From NCBI RefSeq assembly GCF_001029435.1, contig NZ_LDOV01000009.1, positions 62,001 to 126,000 on the forward strand: a DNA stretch of 64,000 nt. The letters run 5' to 3'. Numbering within the stretch: position 1 is the first letter of the stretch; each line of letters begins with the position of its first letter. Positions 48,897 to 58,097 of this stretch are shown in pieces. Under the pieces are notes generated by a model that was not told the DNA's origin, ran no database searches, and saw only the letters and a program-made list of their open reading frames with translations. The translations under genes and the position numbers were made by a program. Source of the DNA: Photobacterium aphoticum. GTDB lineage: Bacteria > Pseudomonadota > Gammaproteobacteria > Enterobacterales > Vibrionaceae.

Positions 48897-51800
48897 ATGA
48901 CGTCAGACAGCACGGTGTGTGAGGCGAGTCAGCCACAGCATGATGCACAGCTTACGCCGCAAGAGGTGGCTTCTCAAACGACGAAACAACAGCTTCGAAG
49001 CTTGCTCGATAAAGGCCAGTATGTGTCGGCCTATCAGCATGCCGTGCAAGCCTGGGGCCCGTATGAAACGTGGCAAGATGAAGCGCAGATAGCGTGCTTG
49101 ATCGCTTTGCTGCGAGGACTTGGGCGTCGACGCAGCGCGAGCTATTTGGAGATCAAGTGCTACCGTGCCCAGCCCGAGCAGTCTGACAATGCCTTGCGTT
49201 ATTTCATGCATACCTTGTCACGAAAAGGCGCGATGGCGTGCTATGACATCGCTGAGCAATGGCTGACGGCGACTCAGGCCGATCCGGCGCAACATGCGGA
49301 TTGGCAGATTGCCAAAGCCCTTGTGTTAGGGCGTGTGCGTGACTTTTCCCAGGCTCAGAAATTGCTGGATGACGCCTCACAACAACCGAACGCAGCGGAT
49401 TGGGCGGCACGTATTCGCTTACGCTTATGGGAAGATGAAGGGCGTTGGGCGGAAGCCTTAGACGGCGCCAAAGCTCGCTATGCGGCCACACAGTGCCAGA
49501 TGGCGCTGGAAATGGTGATCCGCTTGACCCAAGCGCAAGAGGGACCACAAGCGGCGTTGACCGAATTATTACGGCATCTGCCGCAGTCGCAAAATATGAC
49601 GCTGTGGCAAGAAGCGGCCAAGCTTCACTTCCTATTGCACCAGACCGAAGAAGCACTGGCATGTCTGCATGAGCTGGAAAACCTGCAAGTGCTGGGGCAG
49701 GACAAAGACGACAACTACGCCGATTGGTTATGTGGTCAGTTGTACCTCGAAACACGTGACTTACCGGCTGCCCGTGCCGCATTAGGCCGGCAAAAAGACA
49801 CCTTCTCGACGTTGGTCCTCAAGCGTCTGCAACCCGTTACCACGCTCTCTCCTGTGCTGAAGTTGGCTGTCCCGCATGTCACGCAGAAATACATGACCTG
49901 CGCCCCGTCCTCCATTGCGGCTGTGGTGCGGTACTGGGGAGAGCCCGCCGATGAAGATGCCATTGCGGAGCAGATTTGCTTTCAGGGAACGGCGGATCAC
50001 TTGCAACGCCAGTGGCTGACCGACAACGGATGGAGTTATGTGGACTTTGATTTGTCGTTGGCAGCGGCAGAAGCGGTATTGTCGCGCGGGATCCCGTTCA
50101 CACTAGTCACCACACAAGGCATGTCTTCGCACCTGCAAGTGGTAAAAGGGATCGATCGCGAGGCGGGGTATCTTTATCTGATGGATCCGTCGGTGAACAT
50201 GGAGAGTAAAATCCTCACCGAAGAAACCTGCCAGCTAGAAGCCGTGCATGGTCCTCGCTGTCGTGCCATTGTACCAAACAGTAAGCAGCATTTGTTTGTG
50301 GGGTTAGACTTGCCCGCACAAGATCTCTATCCGTTACGGCACGCGCTGGACAGTGCCTTCGACAAACAAGACATCCCTCTGGCACGATCACTGATCACCC
50401 AGTTGGAGGCTTTAGCACCGGATCACCGCATTACCCAGTTATCACACCGATCACTCGCGGTGGTGTTGCGTAATGAAGCGGACATAGAACGCTATACCAC
50501 TCAGCTATTGGCGGCTTATCCAGATACCACTTACCTGATTTTATCGAAATACCACAGTATGCGGGCACGATGCGGACACCGTGAGGCCTATCTGTGGTTG
50601 TCTGCGCAATTTAAGCAGGCCAAAAGCATCGAAGTGTTTAATTTGCTCTTGGAGGATCGGGCGGTATTAGAAGACGGTAATGCGGCGATTGAAGCACTGG
50701 CAGACCGCGCGGTGATGTGGACCAATGCGGAATACTTCTGGTTAAAAGGCCATGATAGTTGGCGCGATGGCGATAAAGAGACCGCCGTACGATTGTATGG
50801 CTGGGCGCTGTATCTGGAGCCATCAAATGATGCGTATCTGCGCAGCTATTATATCGCCAATGTGGATCAAGGGCGGGTTGAGGAAGCGTTAGCGCAACTG
50901 CAAGCCTTGTATGATGCCTCCATAGCGGTGTCTTCCAACATGGCCTATTCGCTCTACCGTGCGTACTGCATGAAGGATGAAGATCACTTGGGCTTAGCGG
51001 TGTTAAAGCAAGCCTGTGAGGTGCAACAGGAAGACGTCGCCCTCATTACGTTTTACCTCGGCGAATTAGGTAAATACGGACAATGGGATCAGGTTGAGGC
51101 CGCCTATGCCCAATACGAACATTGTTTGCCTCACAGTGAACGCTTGATGATTTCCGCCCGACAGGCTTTCGCCAAAGGGGAAAATGATCGGGCGATTGCG
51201 CGTTATGAAGCCTTGCTGGCACTGCAGCCGGGGAACGACAGTGCTGTCGAGTATTTGCTGACGAGTTACAACCGTGCCGGGCAGGCAGACAAAGCGCAAG
51301 CCTGTTTAGATGCACAGATCAGCCAATACGGTGAGAGCTTACGCGCCTTGGATTTGATGGTGAATCATACGCGGGATGACGCCAAGCGGGTGCAAGCGCT
51401 GGTGCGGATCACCGAGTTATATCCGCTCGAATATGACAGTGCCCGCCGATTGGCTTACTACTACCTGTCGCGTGATGAGACCGCGCAAGCCGAATCGCTT
51501 TGCAAAGCCTTGTTAGAGAAAAACGCCAATCATGCTGACAATTTACTGCTTCAGGCAGAAATTTGCTTGAAACGGGGAGATTGGGCGCAGGCGAAAGCCA
51601 ATGCCAAAGCGGCGATCACCCATTCCCCTAACAGTGATGCGGCGTTTGAAGCCTTGATGCGCACCCATACCGCGCCCGCAGAGAAAGTGGCGGTCATTCG
51701 AGAATTTGGCGAAGTACTCAAAACCCTGCCCAATGCCGACGATGGTGTGTGGAACTTCTGGCATTTTGCCCGAAATTGGTTGGATGTTGATGAACAACGG

Positions 51801-53924
51801 GCCTTTTGTGATGCCATGATTGAACGCCACGGCCAGAACTGGTGTGTGTGGGTGGTCAGTGCGTACCAGCGAGAGCTGACGGGTCACATTACGGAGGCCA
51901 TTGACGATTTAGCCCAAGCGGCTAAGCGTTCTCCGCTAACGGTGCGTATCTTCGCCGAACGTGCTCGGATGTTGTCGTGTGTGGGGCGTTATGACGAAGC
52001 CACACCGGTGTTTGATTACGCCATGACCTTATCGCCAGGCTGGACGTTCTTGGCGACCGAGTATTACCAGCATTTGGTGCGCATTGCTGAGTTGAAAAAA
52101 GGCCGCACGGTATTAGAGCGATGTCTGCAATACAACGATGATGACGGCGTATTACTGGGCCATTTGGCGGAAAGTTACCTCGACAATGATGAGCCCGAAC
52201 AGAGTTTGGCATTGTTTGTGGAAGCGGTGCGGCATCTGTTCCATTACCCGTGGGCGTGGAACAAATTGCACCGTTTGAGTGAGCAACTGGATGACGGCCA
52301 AACCTGGCGTGAATTAATGGCAGAGCGTCAGGCACATTATGCCAGCCATGTGGATACGTGGCTGATCGCCGCACAACTGGCGAGTGATTTACCTGAGCGG
52401 TGTGATCATCTGCAACGGGCGATCGCTTTGTCACCCCATCACTTGGGCGCGCACATTGATCTGGTGGATGCCTACATTGCCATGGGGAAAGACGAGGCGG
52501 TGTATGCGCTGATCAATAGCGACAAATGGGACGGTGCCGCGCCAATCACGCTTGCCATTAAAGAGCCGACCTTGCTGTTTGAGCGTGGTGACTATATTCA
52601 GGCTATGGTGATTTTGGATGGCATTCTGACGCGCAATCCGCGCTTTGAAGAAGGCTGGTTACTGCGCATGAAGTGTGCCGTTCATGCCGAACGGTTTGCG
52701 GACGCGCTTGCCTGCGGTGAAAAATTAGAGGGCATTGCAGGGAACAGTCTGGAAGCCTTGTATGAAGTGGGCCGAGTGTATGAAGAACACGGTGAAGCCG
52801 CCCATCAGGCGCGCATTTTGCCGTTGTTTGAAGCCGCGTATGCGATGGGGCCCCATTACGGGAATATTGCGTTTGCGTACCTCGATCGTCTGATCACCGA
52901 AGCACGCTATGTCACCGCGCGTCACGTCGCCAATGCCATGGATGATCATTTCGACAAACCCTGGATTGATGTGCGCCGCTTTGAAATCTTTGCTGCGCAA
53001 GGGCTGGAAAAACAGGCGATTGAGATGTACCAGCAAGTGGTGGCCTGCGGTGAAGAAACGTATTGGCTCTATGCCCACCCGCTTGAGTGGGCAGAAACGC
53101 GCAAGGCATCTTCGCTATTACAGGCGTTGTGGACGACATTGGAGCAGGCCATGACCGCAGAGGCGCTCAATGTCGTCACTGCCGATGTGTATGCCGACTG
53201 GTGCGAAAAACAGCAAGGACTCGCAGGCTTACGGGCGCTGCTCGATAAAGATGTTGGCCCTGCGGTGTGGCGTGTTTTTTGTACGACCTATTTAGGGGCG
53301 CTCAGTCAGAAACAGTCACTGCCTGAACCGGGATTCTGGGAAACGTTTGATGCGCGTATCTATGAGGATATGGGGTTGGCGAGTAAGAAAGGGTATGTGC
53401 TGCTTCGCGCAGAACATTACTATGAAGCCAAAGTGCACTACGTGAAGATGGGGGTCATGGATAACCCCATGGTGCCGGGTTACGCCCTTTATCACACTGC
53501 CTATGTGTGCTCCGCAACCAAAGATTACGCCTTGCTGGAAAAAGTGATGCCCCAGTTTTTATCGCGTCCGAAAGACAGCTGCTATAACAATGGCCTGGTG
53601 TGGTACTGCTATGTGCAATTGCGCTTGGGACAGCGTATTGATCCGGAGGTCTTAGGCCAAATTACCGAACAGGGGTTGATGGCGTGTGAAAAAAGCATGT
53701 TGGCGATCATGCACCGTGCGGTGGGTTTTGATGCGGATCGCGATGCGGGCTTATCGACAAGCATAGAGACACTGACGGCAATGCCGAGCACCTTCCGGTT
53801 AGATTCCACAGAAGTGCTGGATCTCAGTGAAGCCTACATCCGTTATCTGTTGGCAAACAGTACCGGAAACTGGTGGAAAAAATCCCGCCTGAAACGTCGT
53901 TTGCGTGCCCGTTTACGTCAGTAA
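48897..53924 (+). CDS. Giant TPR-repeat protein with an embedded C39-like papain-fold domain
   Basis: 1,675 residues; AAAGGA before the ATG, no signal peptide. The first ~310 residues are helical repeats. Residues about 322-465 form a C39-like peptidase domain with Cys335 (Y-M-T-C-A-P-S-S), His412 (S-S-H-L-Q-V-V) and Asp430 (L-M-D-P-S), the right order and spacing for an active triad. From about 480 to 1,640 there are many TPR-like units (for example A-x-A-x-Y-E-x-L-L-A-L-Q-P-G). The end is basic (K-S-R-L-K-R-R-L-R-A-R-L-R). C39 domains usually process leader peptides or sit in transporters; here it sits in a scaffold. Substrate and role are unknown. Confidence 0.75.
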   Translation: MTSDSTVCEASQPQHDAQLTPQEVASQTTKQQLRSLLDKGQYVSAYQHAVQAWGPYETWQDEAQIACLIALLRGLGRRRSASYLEIKCYRAQPEQSDNALRYFMHTLSRKGAMACYDIAEQWLTATQADPAQHADWQIAKALVLGRVRDFSQAQKLLDDASQQPNAADWAARIRLRLWEDEGRWAEALDGAKARYAATQCQMALEMVIRLTQAQEGPQAALTELLRHLPQSQNMTLWQEAAKLHFLLHQTEEALACLHELENLQVLGQDKDDNYADWLCGQLYLETRDLPAARAALGRQKDTFSTLVLKRLQPVTTLSPVLKLAVPHVTQKYMTCAPSSIAAVVRYWGEPADEDAIAEQICFQGTADHLQRQWLTDNGWSYVDFDLSLAAAEAVLSRGIPFTLVTTQGMSSHLQVVKGIDREAGYLYLMDPSVNMESKILTEETCQLEAVHGPRCRAIVPNSKQHLFVGLDLPAQDLYPLRHALDSAFDKQDIPLARSLITQLEALAPDHRITQLSHRSLAVVLRNEADIERYTTQLLAAYPDTTYLILSKYHSMRARCGHREAYLWLSAQFKQAKSIEVFNLLLEDRAVLEDGNAAIEALADRAVMWTNAEYFWLKGHDSWRDGDKETAVRLYGWALYLEPSNDAYLRSYYIANVDQGRVEEALAQLQALYDASIAVSSNMAYSLYRAYCMKDEDHLGLAVLKQACEVQQEDVALITFYLGELGKYGQWDQVEAAYAQYEHCLPHSERLMISARQAFAKGENDRAIARYEALLALQPGNDSAVEYLLTSYNRAGQADKAQACLDAQISQYGESLRALDLMVNHTRDDAKRVQALVRITELYPLEYDSARRLAYYYLSRDETAQAESLCKALLEKNANHADNLLLQAEICLKRGDWAQAKANAKAAITHSPNSDAAFEALMRTHTAPAEKVAVIREFGEVLKTLPNADDGVWNFWHFARNWLDVDEQRAFCDAMIERHGQNWCVWVVSAYQRELTGHITEAIDDLAQAAKRSPLTVRIFAERARMLSCVGRYDEATPVFDYAMTLSPGWTFLATEYYQHLVRIAELKKGRTVLERCLQYNDDDGVLLGHLAESYLDNDEPEQSLALFVEAVRHLFHYPWAWNKLHRLSEQLDDGQTWRELMAERQAHYASHVDTWLIAAQLASDLPERCDHLQRAIALSPHHLGAHIDLVDAYIAMGKDEAVYALINSDKWDGAAPITLAIKEPTLLFERGDYIQAMVILDGILTRNPRFEEGWLLRMKCAVHAERFADALACGEKLEGIAGNSLEALYEVGRVYEEHGEAAHQARILPLFEAAYAMGPHYGNIAFAYLDRLITEARYVTARHVANAMDDHFDKPWIDVRRFEIFAAQGLEKQAIEMYQQVVACGEETYWLYAHPLEWAETRKASSLLQALWTTLEQAMTAEALNVVTADVYADWCEKQQGLAGLRALLDKDVGPAVWRVFCTTYLGALSQKQSLPEPGFWETFDARIYEDMGLASKKGYVLLRAEHYYEAKVHYVKMGVMDNPMVPGYALYHTAYVCSATKDYALLEKVMPQFLSRPKDSCYNNGLVWYCYVQLRLGQRIDPEVLGQITEQGLMACEKSMLAIMHRAVGFDADRDAGLSTSIETLTAMPSTFRLDSTEVLDLSEAYIRYLLANSTGNWWKKSRLKRRLRARLRQ

Positions 53925-54069
53925 CACAATCAGGCTGTCCTGCTTTTTTATGGCTGATGCAGTGGTGGGTTTTTGTGTAATTAACTGATAAATAATGACT
54001 TTGTGTATTTTATTGATTTTTTTATTATAACATATTGACCCAAAACCTTCGGAAGCATATATTGATTAC

Positions 54070-54096
54070 ACGAACTGCCAAATGGAGTTCGTTTTC
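54070..54096 (+). terminator. Probable terminator of the TPR gene
   Basis: ACGAACT-G-CCA-AA-TGG-AGTTCGT then TTTCT, about 145 bp past the stop. The tight loop makes it less certain; it could also be upstream structure of the ibpA leader. Confidence 0.45.
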
Positions 54097-54261
54097 TCAT
54101 TGCCCTTCGCCTTATACAGGGAAGCCGCAATGTATATATCAACCATGTACAGCATGTCCCCGCGCCCGATGAGCCAGTGGAATGTCTGTCATGACTTGGC
54201 TGTGTGTGACTGAGACAGTATCGTGAATGCGATGTCGTATAGCTGATCTCGGTGACACGCA

Positions 54262-54294
54262 CCAAGCTATTGCTTCTTATGAGGATAGTTATTT
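54262..54294 (+). promoter_or_regulatory. ROSE-type RNA thermometer at the ibpA ribosome site
   Basis: CTATTGCTTC can pair with GAGGATAG across a TTAT loop: CTAT-T with G-ATAG, then C-G and T-A around a bulged G. The TTGCT opposite the AGGA ribosome site is the hallmark of ROSE elements of small heat-shock genes. Heat would melt it and free the site. Confidence 0.75.
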
Positions 54295-54735
54295 ATGCGT
54301 AATATCGATTTTGCTCCCCTATACCGCAACGCCATTGGTTTTGACCGTCTGTTCAACATGGTGGAAGCGAGTGCCAAAAAATCTCAGTCCGGTGGTTACC
54401 CGCCGTACAACATCGAACAACAAGACGAACTCCACTACCGCATTACCATGGCTGTGGCTGGTTTTGCTGAAGAACAACTCGATATCACCCAGAAAGAAAA
54501 CATGTTGGTGATCAGTGGTGTCCGCCAAGCCGAAGAAGAGAAAAACTTCATCTACCAAGGCATTGCTGAGCGCAACTTTGAGCGCAAATTCCAGTTGGCC
54601 GATCACGTCAAAGTGCTGAGCGCACACCTCGAAAATGGTCTGCTGCACATTGATTTAGAACGTGAAGAGCCAGAAGCGATGCAACCACGAAAAATTGCCA
54701 TTGGCGCCAAGGTGGAAGGTTCTGCTGAAGCGTAA
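54295..54735 (+). CDS. ibpA: IbpA-type small heat-shock protein (Hsp20)
   Basis: 146 residues. N-terminus [20 protein letters not shown] is characteristic of IbpA; an alpha-crystallin domain follows (about 35-125) with G-L-L-H-I-D-L-E-R and a short tail. It holds aggregating proteins for later refolding by DnaK/ClpB. GAGGA lies before the ATG inside the thermometer. Next gene on the same strand is a DnaJ-like protein, giving a small heat-shock locus. Confidence 0.93.
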   Translation: MRNIDFAPLYRNAIGFDRLFNMVEASAKKSQSGGYPPYNIEQQDELHYRITMAVAGFAEEQLDITQKENMLVISGVRQAEEEKNFIYQGIAERNFERKFQLADHVKVLSAHLENGLLHIDLEREEPEAMQPRKIAIGAKVEGSAEA

Positions 54736-55047
54736 TCGGTGATATCGCGTCGTTGTGCCTGATCGTGTATCGATACCGGTAAACGGGTCACTTTCGTCCT
54801 CGATCGAACATTGAATATCATGGGCAAGTGGCATTTGGCGAGAAAGGGATGACGAACGGCAAAAAACGGGTCACAATTGCACGGCCCGTTCCTACGGTCA
54901 CCAGATTACCTGGCCTCTGTACTGTGAGGTATGGATGCCACAGCATTAAGATGAAGTGTGGTGAGCAGAAAGTGCCATCAATCAAAACTTCATGAGGTAT
55001 AGGGCGTCAGAGTATTACTCTCACGCCCTTTTTCAGAGGTGTTTGTT
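54736..55047 (+). other. Intergenic region between ibpA and the DnaJ-like gene
   Basis: 312 bp without a gene. AACGGGTC / GGCCCGTT at about 54,865-54,890 is a hairpin without a T-tract. A terminator-like hairpin (55,001-55,033) ends only 14 bp before the next start codon. Confidence 0.6.
55001..55033 (+). terminator. Terminator-like hairpin directly before the DnaJ-like gene
   Basis: AGGGCGT-CA-GAGT-ATT-ACTC-TC-ACGCCCT then TTTT. The ribosome site AGAGG begins only a few bases later. It is either the end of an upstream RNA, an attenuator, or a leader structure. Confidence 0.7.
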
Positions 55048-55935
55048 ATGTCAAAACGCGATTATTATGAAGTGCTAGGTCTTGCTAAAAACGCATCTGA
55101 AAAAGAGATCAAAAAAGCGTATAAACGCCTGGCAATGAAATACCATCCGGACAAGAACCCGGATAATCCTGCCGCTGCGGATCAATTCAAAGAAGTGAAA
55201 GCAGCGTACGAAATCCTGAGCGATAAAGAAAAGAAAGCGGCGTATGATCAGTTTGGTCATCGTGCGTTTGAACGTCCGGACATGGGCGGTGGTCGTCAGC
55301 AGTATGGCGGCTTTAATGATTTTGAAGACATCTTCGGTGGTGCGTTTGGCGACATGTTTGGTCGCGCCCGTGGCGGCTCGCAGTTTGGCGGTTTTGGCCA
55401 GCGTCCACGTCGTGGTCAAGATGTGATCTTCAATATGGACGTGGATCTGGAAGAGATTGTCCACGGCTGTTCAAAAGTGGTGGAATTGCCGATTTATGAA
55501 GGTAACGTCCAGACCACCAAGAAACTGAATATCAAAGTACCAGCCGGTATCGAAAACGGCGGTAAAATCCGTCTGGCCGGTAAAGGTGAGCCGGGCGCCA
55601 ATGGCGGTCAGCCAGGCGACGTGCTGATCCAAGTGAATATTCGTCCGCACCTGCGTTTCACCCGTGAAGGGAATAACCTGGTATGTGCGGTGAAAACCGA
55701 CTTCGTGACAGCGGCACTCGGCGGCCAAGTTGAAGTGGTAACGATTGACGGTAAACGCGTGAATCTGAAAGTGCCTGCGGAAACCCAGACGGGCGGTAAA
55801 TTCCGCATGAAGGGGCAGGGTATCACTGACCGTCACGGTCAGGTGGGCGATTTGCTGATCCAGGTGAACATCGAAACCCCACGTAACCTGAGCGAGCAGC
55901 AAAAAGCACTACTGAAAGAGTTTGCGGCGCTGTAA
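55048..55935 (+). CDS. DnaJ-like co-chaperone lacking the zinc-finger domain (class B, CbpA-like)
   Basis: 295 residues from ATG 55,048, with AGAGGTGTTTGTT upstream. J domain with His33-Pro-Asp35 (K-Y-H-P-D-K-N), then a Gly/Phe-rich region with [13 protein letters not shown], then two beta-barrel C-terminal domains and a terminal [12 protein letters not shown] helix. The CxxCxGxG repeats of DnaJ are absent. The J and C-terminal segments look closer to DnaJ than to E. coli CbpA, so it may be a zinc-finger-less DnaJ paralogue. No cbpM follows. It would stimulate DnaK. Confidence 0.85.
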   Translation: MSKRDYYEVLGLAKNASEKEIKKAYKRLAMKYHPDKNPDNPAAADQFKEVKAAYEILSDKEKKAAYDQFGHRAFERPDMGGGRQQYGGFNDFEDIFGGAFGDMFGRARGGSQFGGFGQRPRRGQDVIFNMDVDLEEIVHGCSKVVELPIYEGNVQTTKKLNIKVPAGIENGGKIRLAGKGEPGANGGQPGDVLIQVNIRPHLRFTREGNNLVCAVKTDFVTAALGGQVEVVTIDGKRVNLKVPAETQTGGKFRMKGQGITDRHGQVGDLLIQVNIETPRNLSEQQKALLKEFAAL

Positions 55936-55993
55936 GCCTCATTCCGTTAACGCCGGTACTGGCATGTGACGGTATAGTCGTTTCATCATATTG

Positions 55994-56022
55994 AAAAGCA
56001 ATGGTTTTCCATTGCTTTTTTT
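55994..56022 (+). terminator. Terminator of the DnaJ-like gene
   Basis: AAAAGCAATGG-TTTT-CCATTGCTTT then TTTT. Confidence 0.9.
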
Positions 56023-56138
56023 ATGCGTGTAATCTGGCTGGTGGTATACCGTCTGGGCGTCATATCACTGTACTGTCCATTATTTGAGCGTATAATCACG
56101 CATTGTGTGTCGCAACAGGGATGTGGGGAATGGAAAAA

Positions 56139-56363
56139 ATGCGGATAGGCCGAGAGACCATTTTGAATTTGGAATCGGTCGAATACCGGTGGATTGAATC
56201 ATTAGCGTATGATGGACTGGAACAACAGGAAATCAATGCGGTGATCCAACGCTGTTTAGGTGGCGATGCCGACATTGCCGATATGTTGCGACGTATTGCC
56301 CTTAAACAATGTCCTCCTAATGTCTTACTTGAGCATCTCAATAAGGTTGAGACGCACCGCTAA
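56139..56363 (+). CDS. Small hypothetical protein (74 aa)
   Basis: Started at ATG 56,139, about 9 bases after GGGGA; in-frame ATGs at 56,121 and 56,130 are less well placed. Predicted helical, acidic to neutral, with E-S-V-E-Y-R-W-I-E-S-L and L-L-E-H-L-N-K-V. No signal peptide, no membrane helix, no recognised family. Stands alone between the DnaJ-like gene and the GGDEF gene. Confidence 0.5.
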   Translation: MRIGRETILNLESVEYRWIESLAYDGLEQQEINAVIQRCLGGDADIADMLRRIALKQCPPNVLLEHLNKVETHR

Positions 56364-56575
56364 GCATGACTTTTTACCGCCCTGTTTCTCAGCTTCATTT
56401 ACATTGTAAATTGATTGCGTCTGCGGTGAGTGAGAGTCATTATCATTACTCTGCTTTTATGCGCAAAGAGCGTATCTTTTGGTTGCTACCTATCCAGAAA
56501 GCGATAAACTAGCCGGCCTAATTTATAAAACTGGTCATACCAATTGGTTTGATCAATGGTAGCGTTTACTTTCAG

Positions 56576-57895
56576 ATGAACCTGATGTTTGCAAAAAAAA
56601 TCAAAATAACGCATATCTTACTGATTTTAAAAGTAGGAATGCTTGCGTTTTTTTTCTTATCGATTGGTTACCTGAGCTATAACATCCTGCACACGGATCG
56701 CCTGCTAACAGCGGTCGAAAGCCGTTTTAATGCCCTTTATTCCTCTGTTCGTCGTTTTGGCTCTTACTATAACAATGCCGATCATACGGTATTGCCAACC
56801 GGGGAATATAACCACAAAGATGTTGGGTTGCTGATCAAAGCCAATGACGGCACGGATGTAAAATGCTTGTCTTGTGGCATTAAAAAGCTGCGTACCCAAT
56901 TAGAGACTATTGCCCCAGACAATATCTGGACCATCGCAGTGTTTGATAACCAAAGTGCTTACGGCTATTTCGATCCAATGCGACCAGAATACCGCGCTGC
57001 GTTCAAACGCTACCGTAAAGAAGATGTGATGGAACGCATTGTAAAGGCGGAAGGGTTGGATGAGACCTACCGTGAGTTTTACGGTTGTAATATTCGCTTG
57101 AGTGAACCGTACGAAGAGAGTGGTACGGATAAACGAATTCGTTCGATTTTCTATCCGATCCACCTGCAGAAAAAGTTGGATGCGCTGGTGGTGGTGGACA
57201 TTAAAGATTCGTTCATTAACACCATCATCGACCAATACAATGCCCAGACGGGTTCTGTGATCAATCACGATCCGGCGCATAGCCAGTATTCCCGTAAACT
57301 GACGCTGCCTTGTTCGGACAAGGGAACGATTGAAGTGGGGATTGCCTACTCTGATATCGTGAAGATGACCTGGTTCCCGTCAGTACTGATCGCGTTGTTG
57401 TATTACGGCGGTGTGATGTTGTTCCGCCGTAATAGTCATTCGCTGCAAAAAGATAAAATGACCAATTTTTATCGTCGCGACTATTACGAACCGCGTTTGA
57501 AAAAGCAGACAGATTTCTCGCTGTTGATCATTGATATCGACCATTTTAAATCGATTAATGACACCCATGGCCACAAGAAAGGGGATGACATTATCGCCAA
57601 GTGTGCCAAGCGTATTTTAGGTCTGATCCGTCAGGATGATGCGGCGATCCGCTGGGGCGGTGATGAGTTTATTTTGTCATTCACTAACATGAGCCCGAAT
57701 AAGCTGGCAGATAAAGGTGAGATGATCCGCGCAGCCATTGCGGCAGAGCCGATTGCTGGATTACCGGTCACGATTTCTGTGGGTGGGGTGTATGCGCAAG
57801 ACACCCAGTTTGCCCAAGCTTATAAAACGGCGGATGCGGCGTTGTATGTGTCCAAGCGCAAGGGGCGCAACGCCGTCACCGTGGCACAAGGATAA
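56576..57895 (+). CDS. Membrane-bound diguanylate cyclase (GGDEF)
   Basis: 439 residues from ATG 56,576 (56,585 and TTG 56,549 are alternatives). One membrane helix near 13-37, a periplasmic sensor of about 210 residues with a C-L-S-C pair, a second helix near 265-285, and a GGDEF domain. The active motif is G-G-D-E-F (361-365) preceded by R-x-x-D five residues upstream, an intact inhibitory site, so it should make c-di-GMP with product inhibition. No EAL domain. The extracytoplasmic ligand is unknown. Confidence 0.9.
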   Translation: MNLMFAKKIKITHILLILKVGMLAFFFLSIGYLSYNILHTDRLLTAVESRFNALYSSVRRFGSYYNNADHTVLPTGEYNHKDVGLLIKANDGTDVKCLSCGIKKLRTQLETIAPDNIWTIAVFDNQSAYGYFDPMRPEYRAAFKRYRKEDVMERIVKAEGLDETYREFYGCNIRLSEPYEESGTDKRIRSIFYPIHLQKKLDALVVVDIKDSFINTIIDQYNAQTGSVINHDPAHSQYSRKLTLPCSDKGTIEVGIAYSDIVKMTWFPSVLIALLYYGGVMLFRRNSHSLQKDKMTNFYRRDYYEPRLKKQTDFSLLIIDIDHFKSINDTHGHKKGDDIIAKCAKRILGLIRQDDAAIRWGGDEFILSFTNMSPNKLADKGEMIRAAIAAEPIAGLPVTISVGGVYAQDTQFAQAYKTADAALYVSKRKGRNAVTVAQG

Positions 57896-57917
57896 CGCGT
57901 GCTGAACGTCTCCCATG

Positions 57918-57947
57918 AAGCCTCTTCTGATGAAGGGGCTTTTTTTG
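57918..57947 (+). terminator. Terminator of the GGDEF gene
   Basis: AAGCC-TCTTC-TGAT-GAAGG-GGCTT then TTTTT. Confidence 0.88.
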
Positions 57948-58097
57948 CCTCCTGAGCCGTAAACCTGTATGAATAGAAGTTGGCTATACTCAGAAAGTGA
58001 CTGAATAAGAAACGGATATTTGTAACAGGCCGGATTCCGTGACAGTCTGGATTCAGTCAATAGCTAGATTCAGTAAAGCGACAGAAGAAGGGATACT

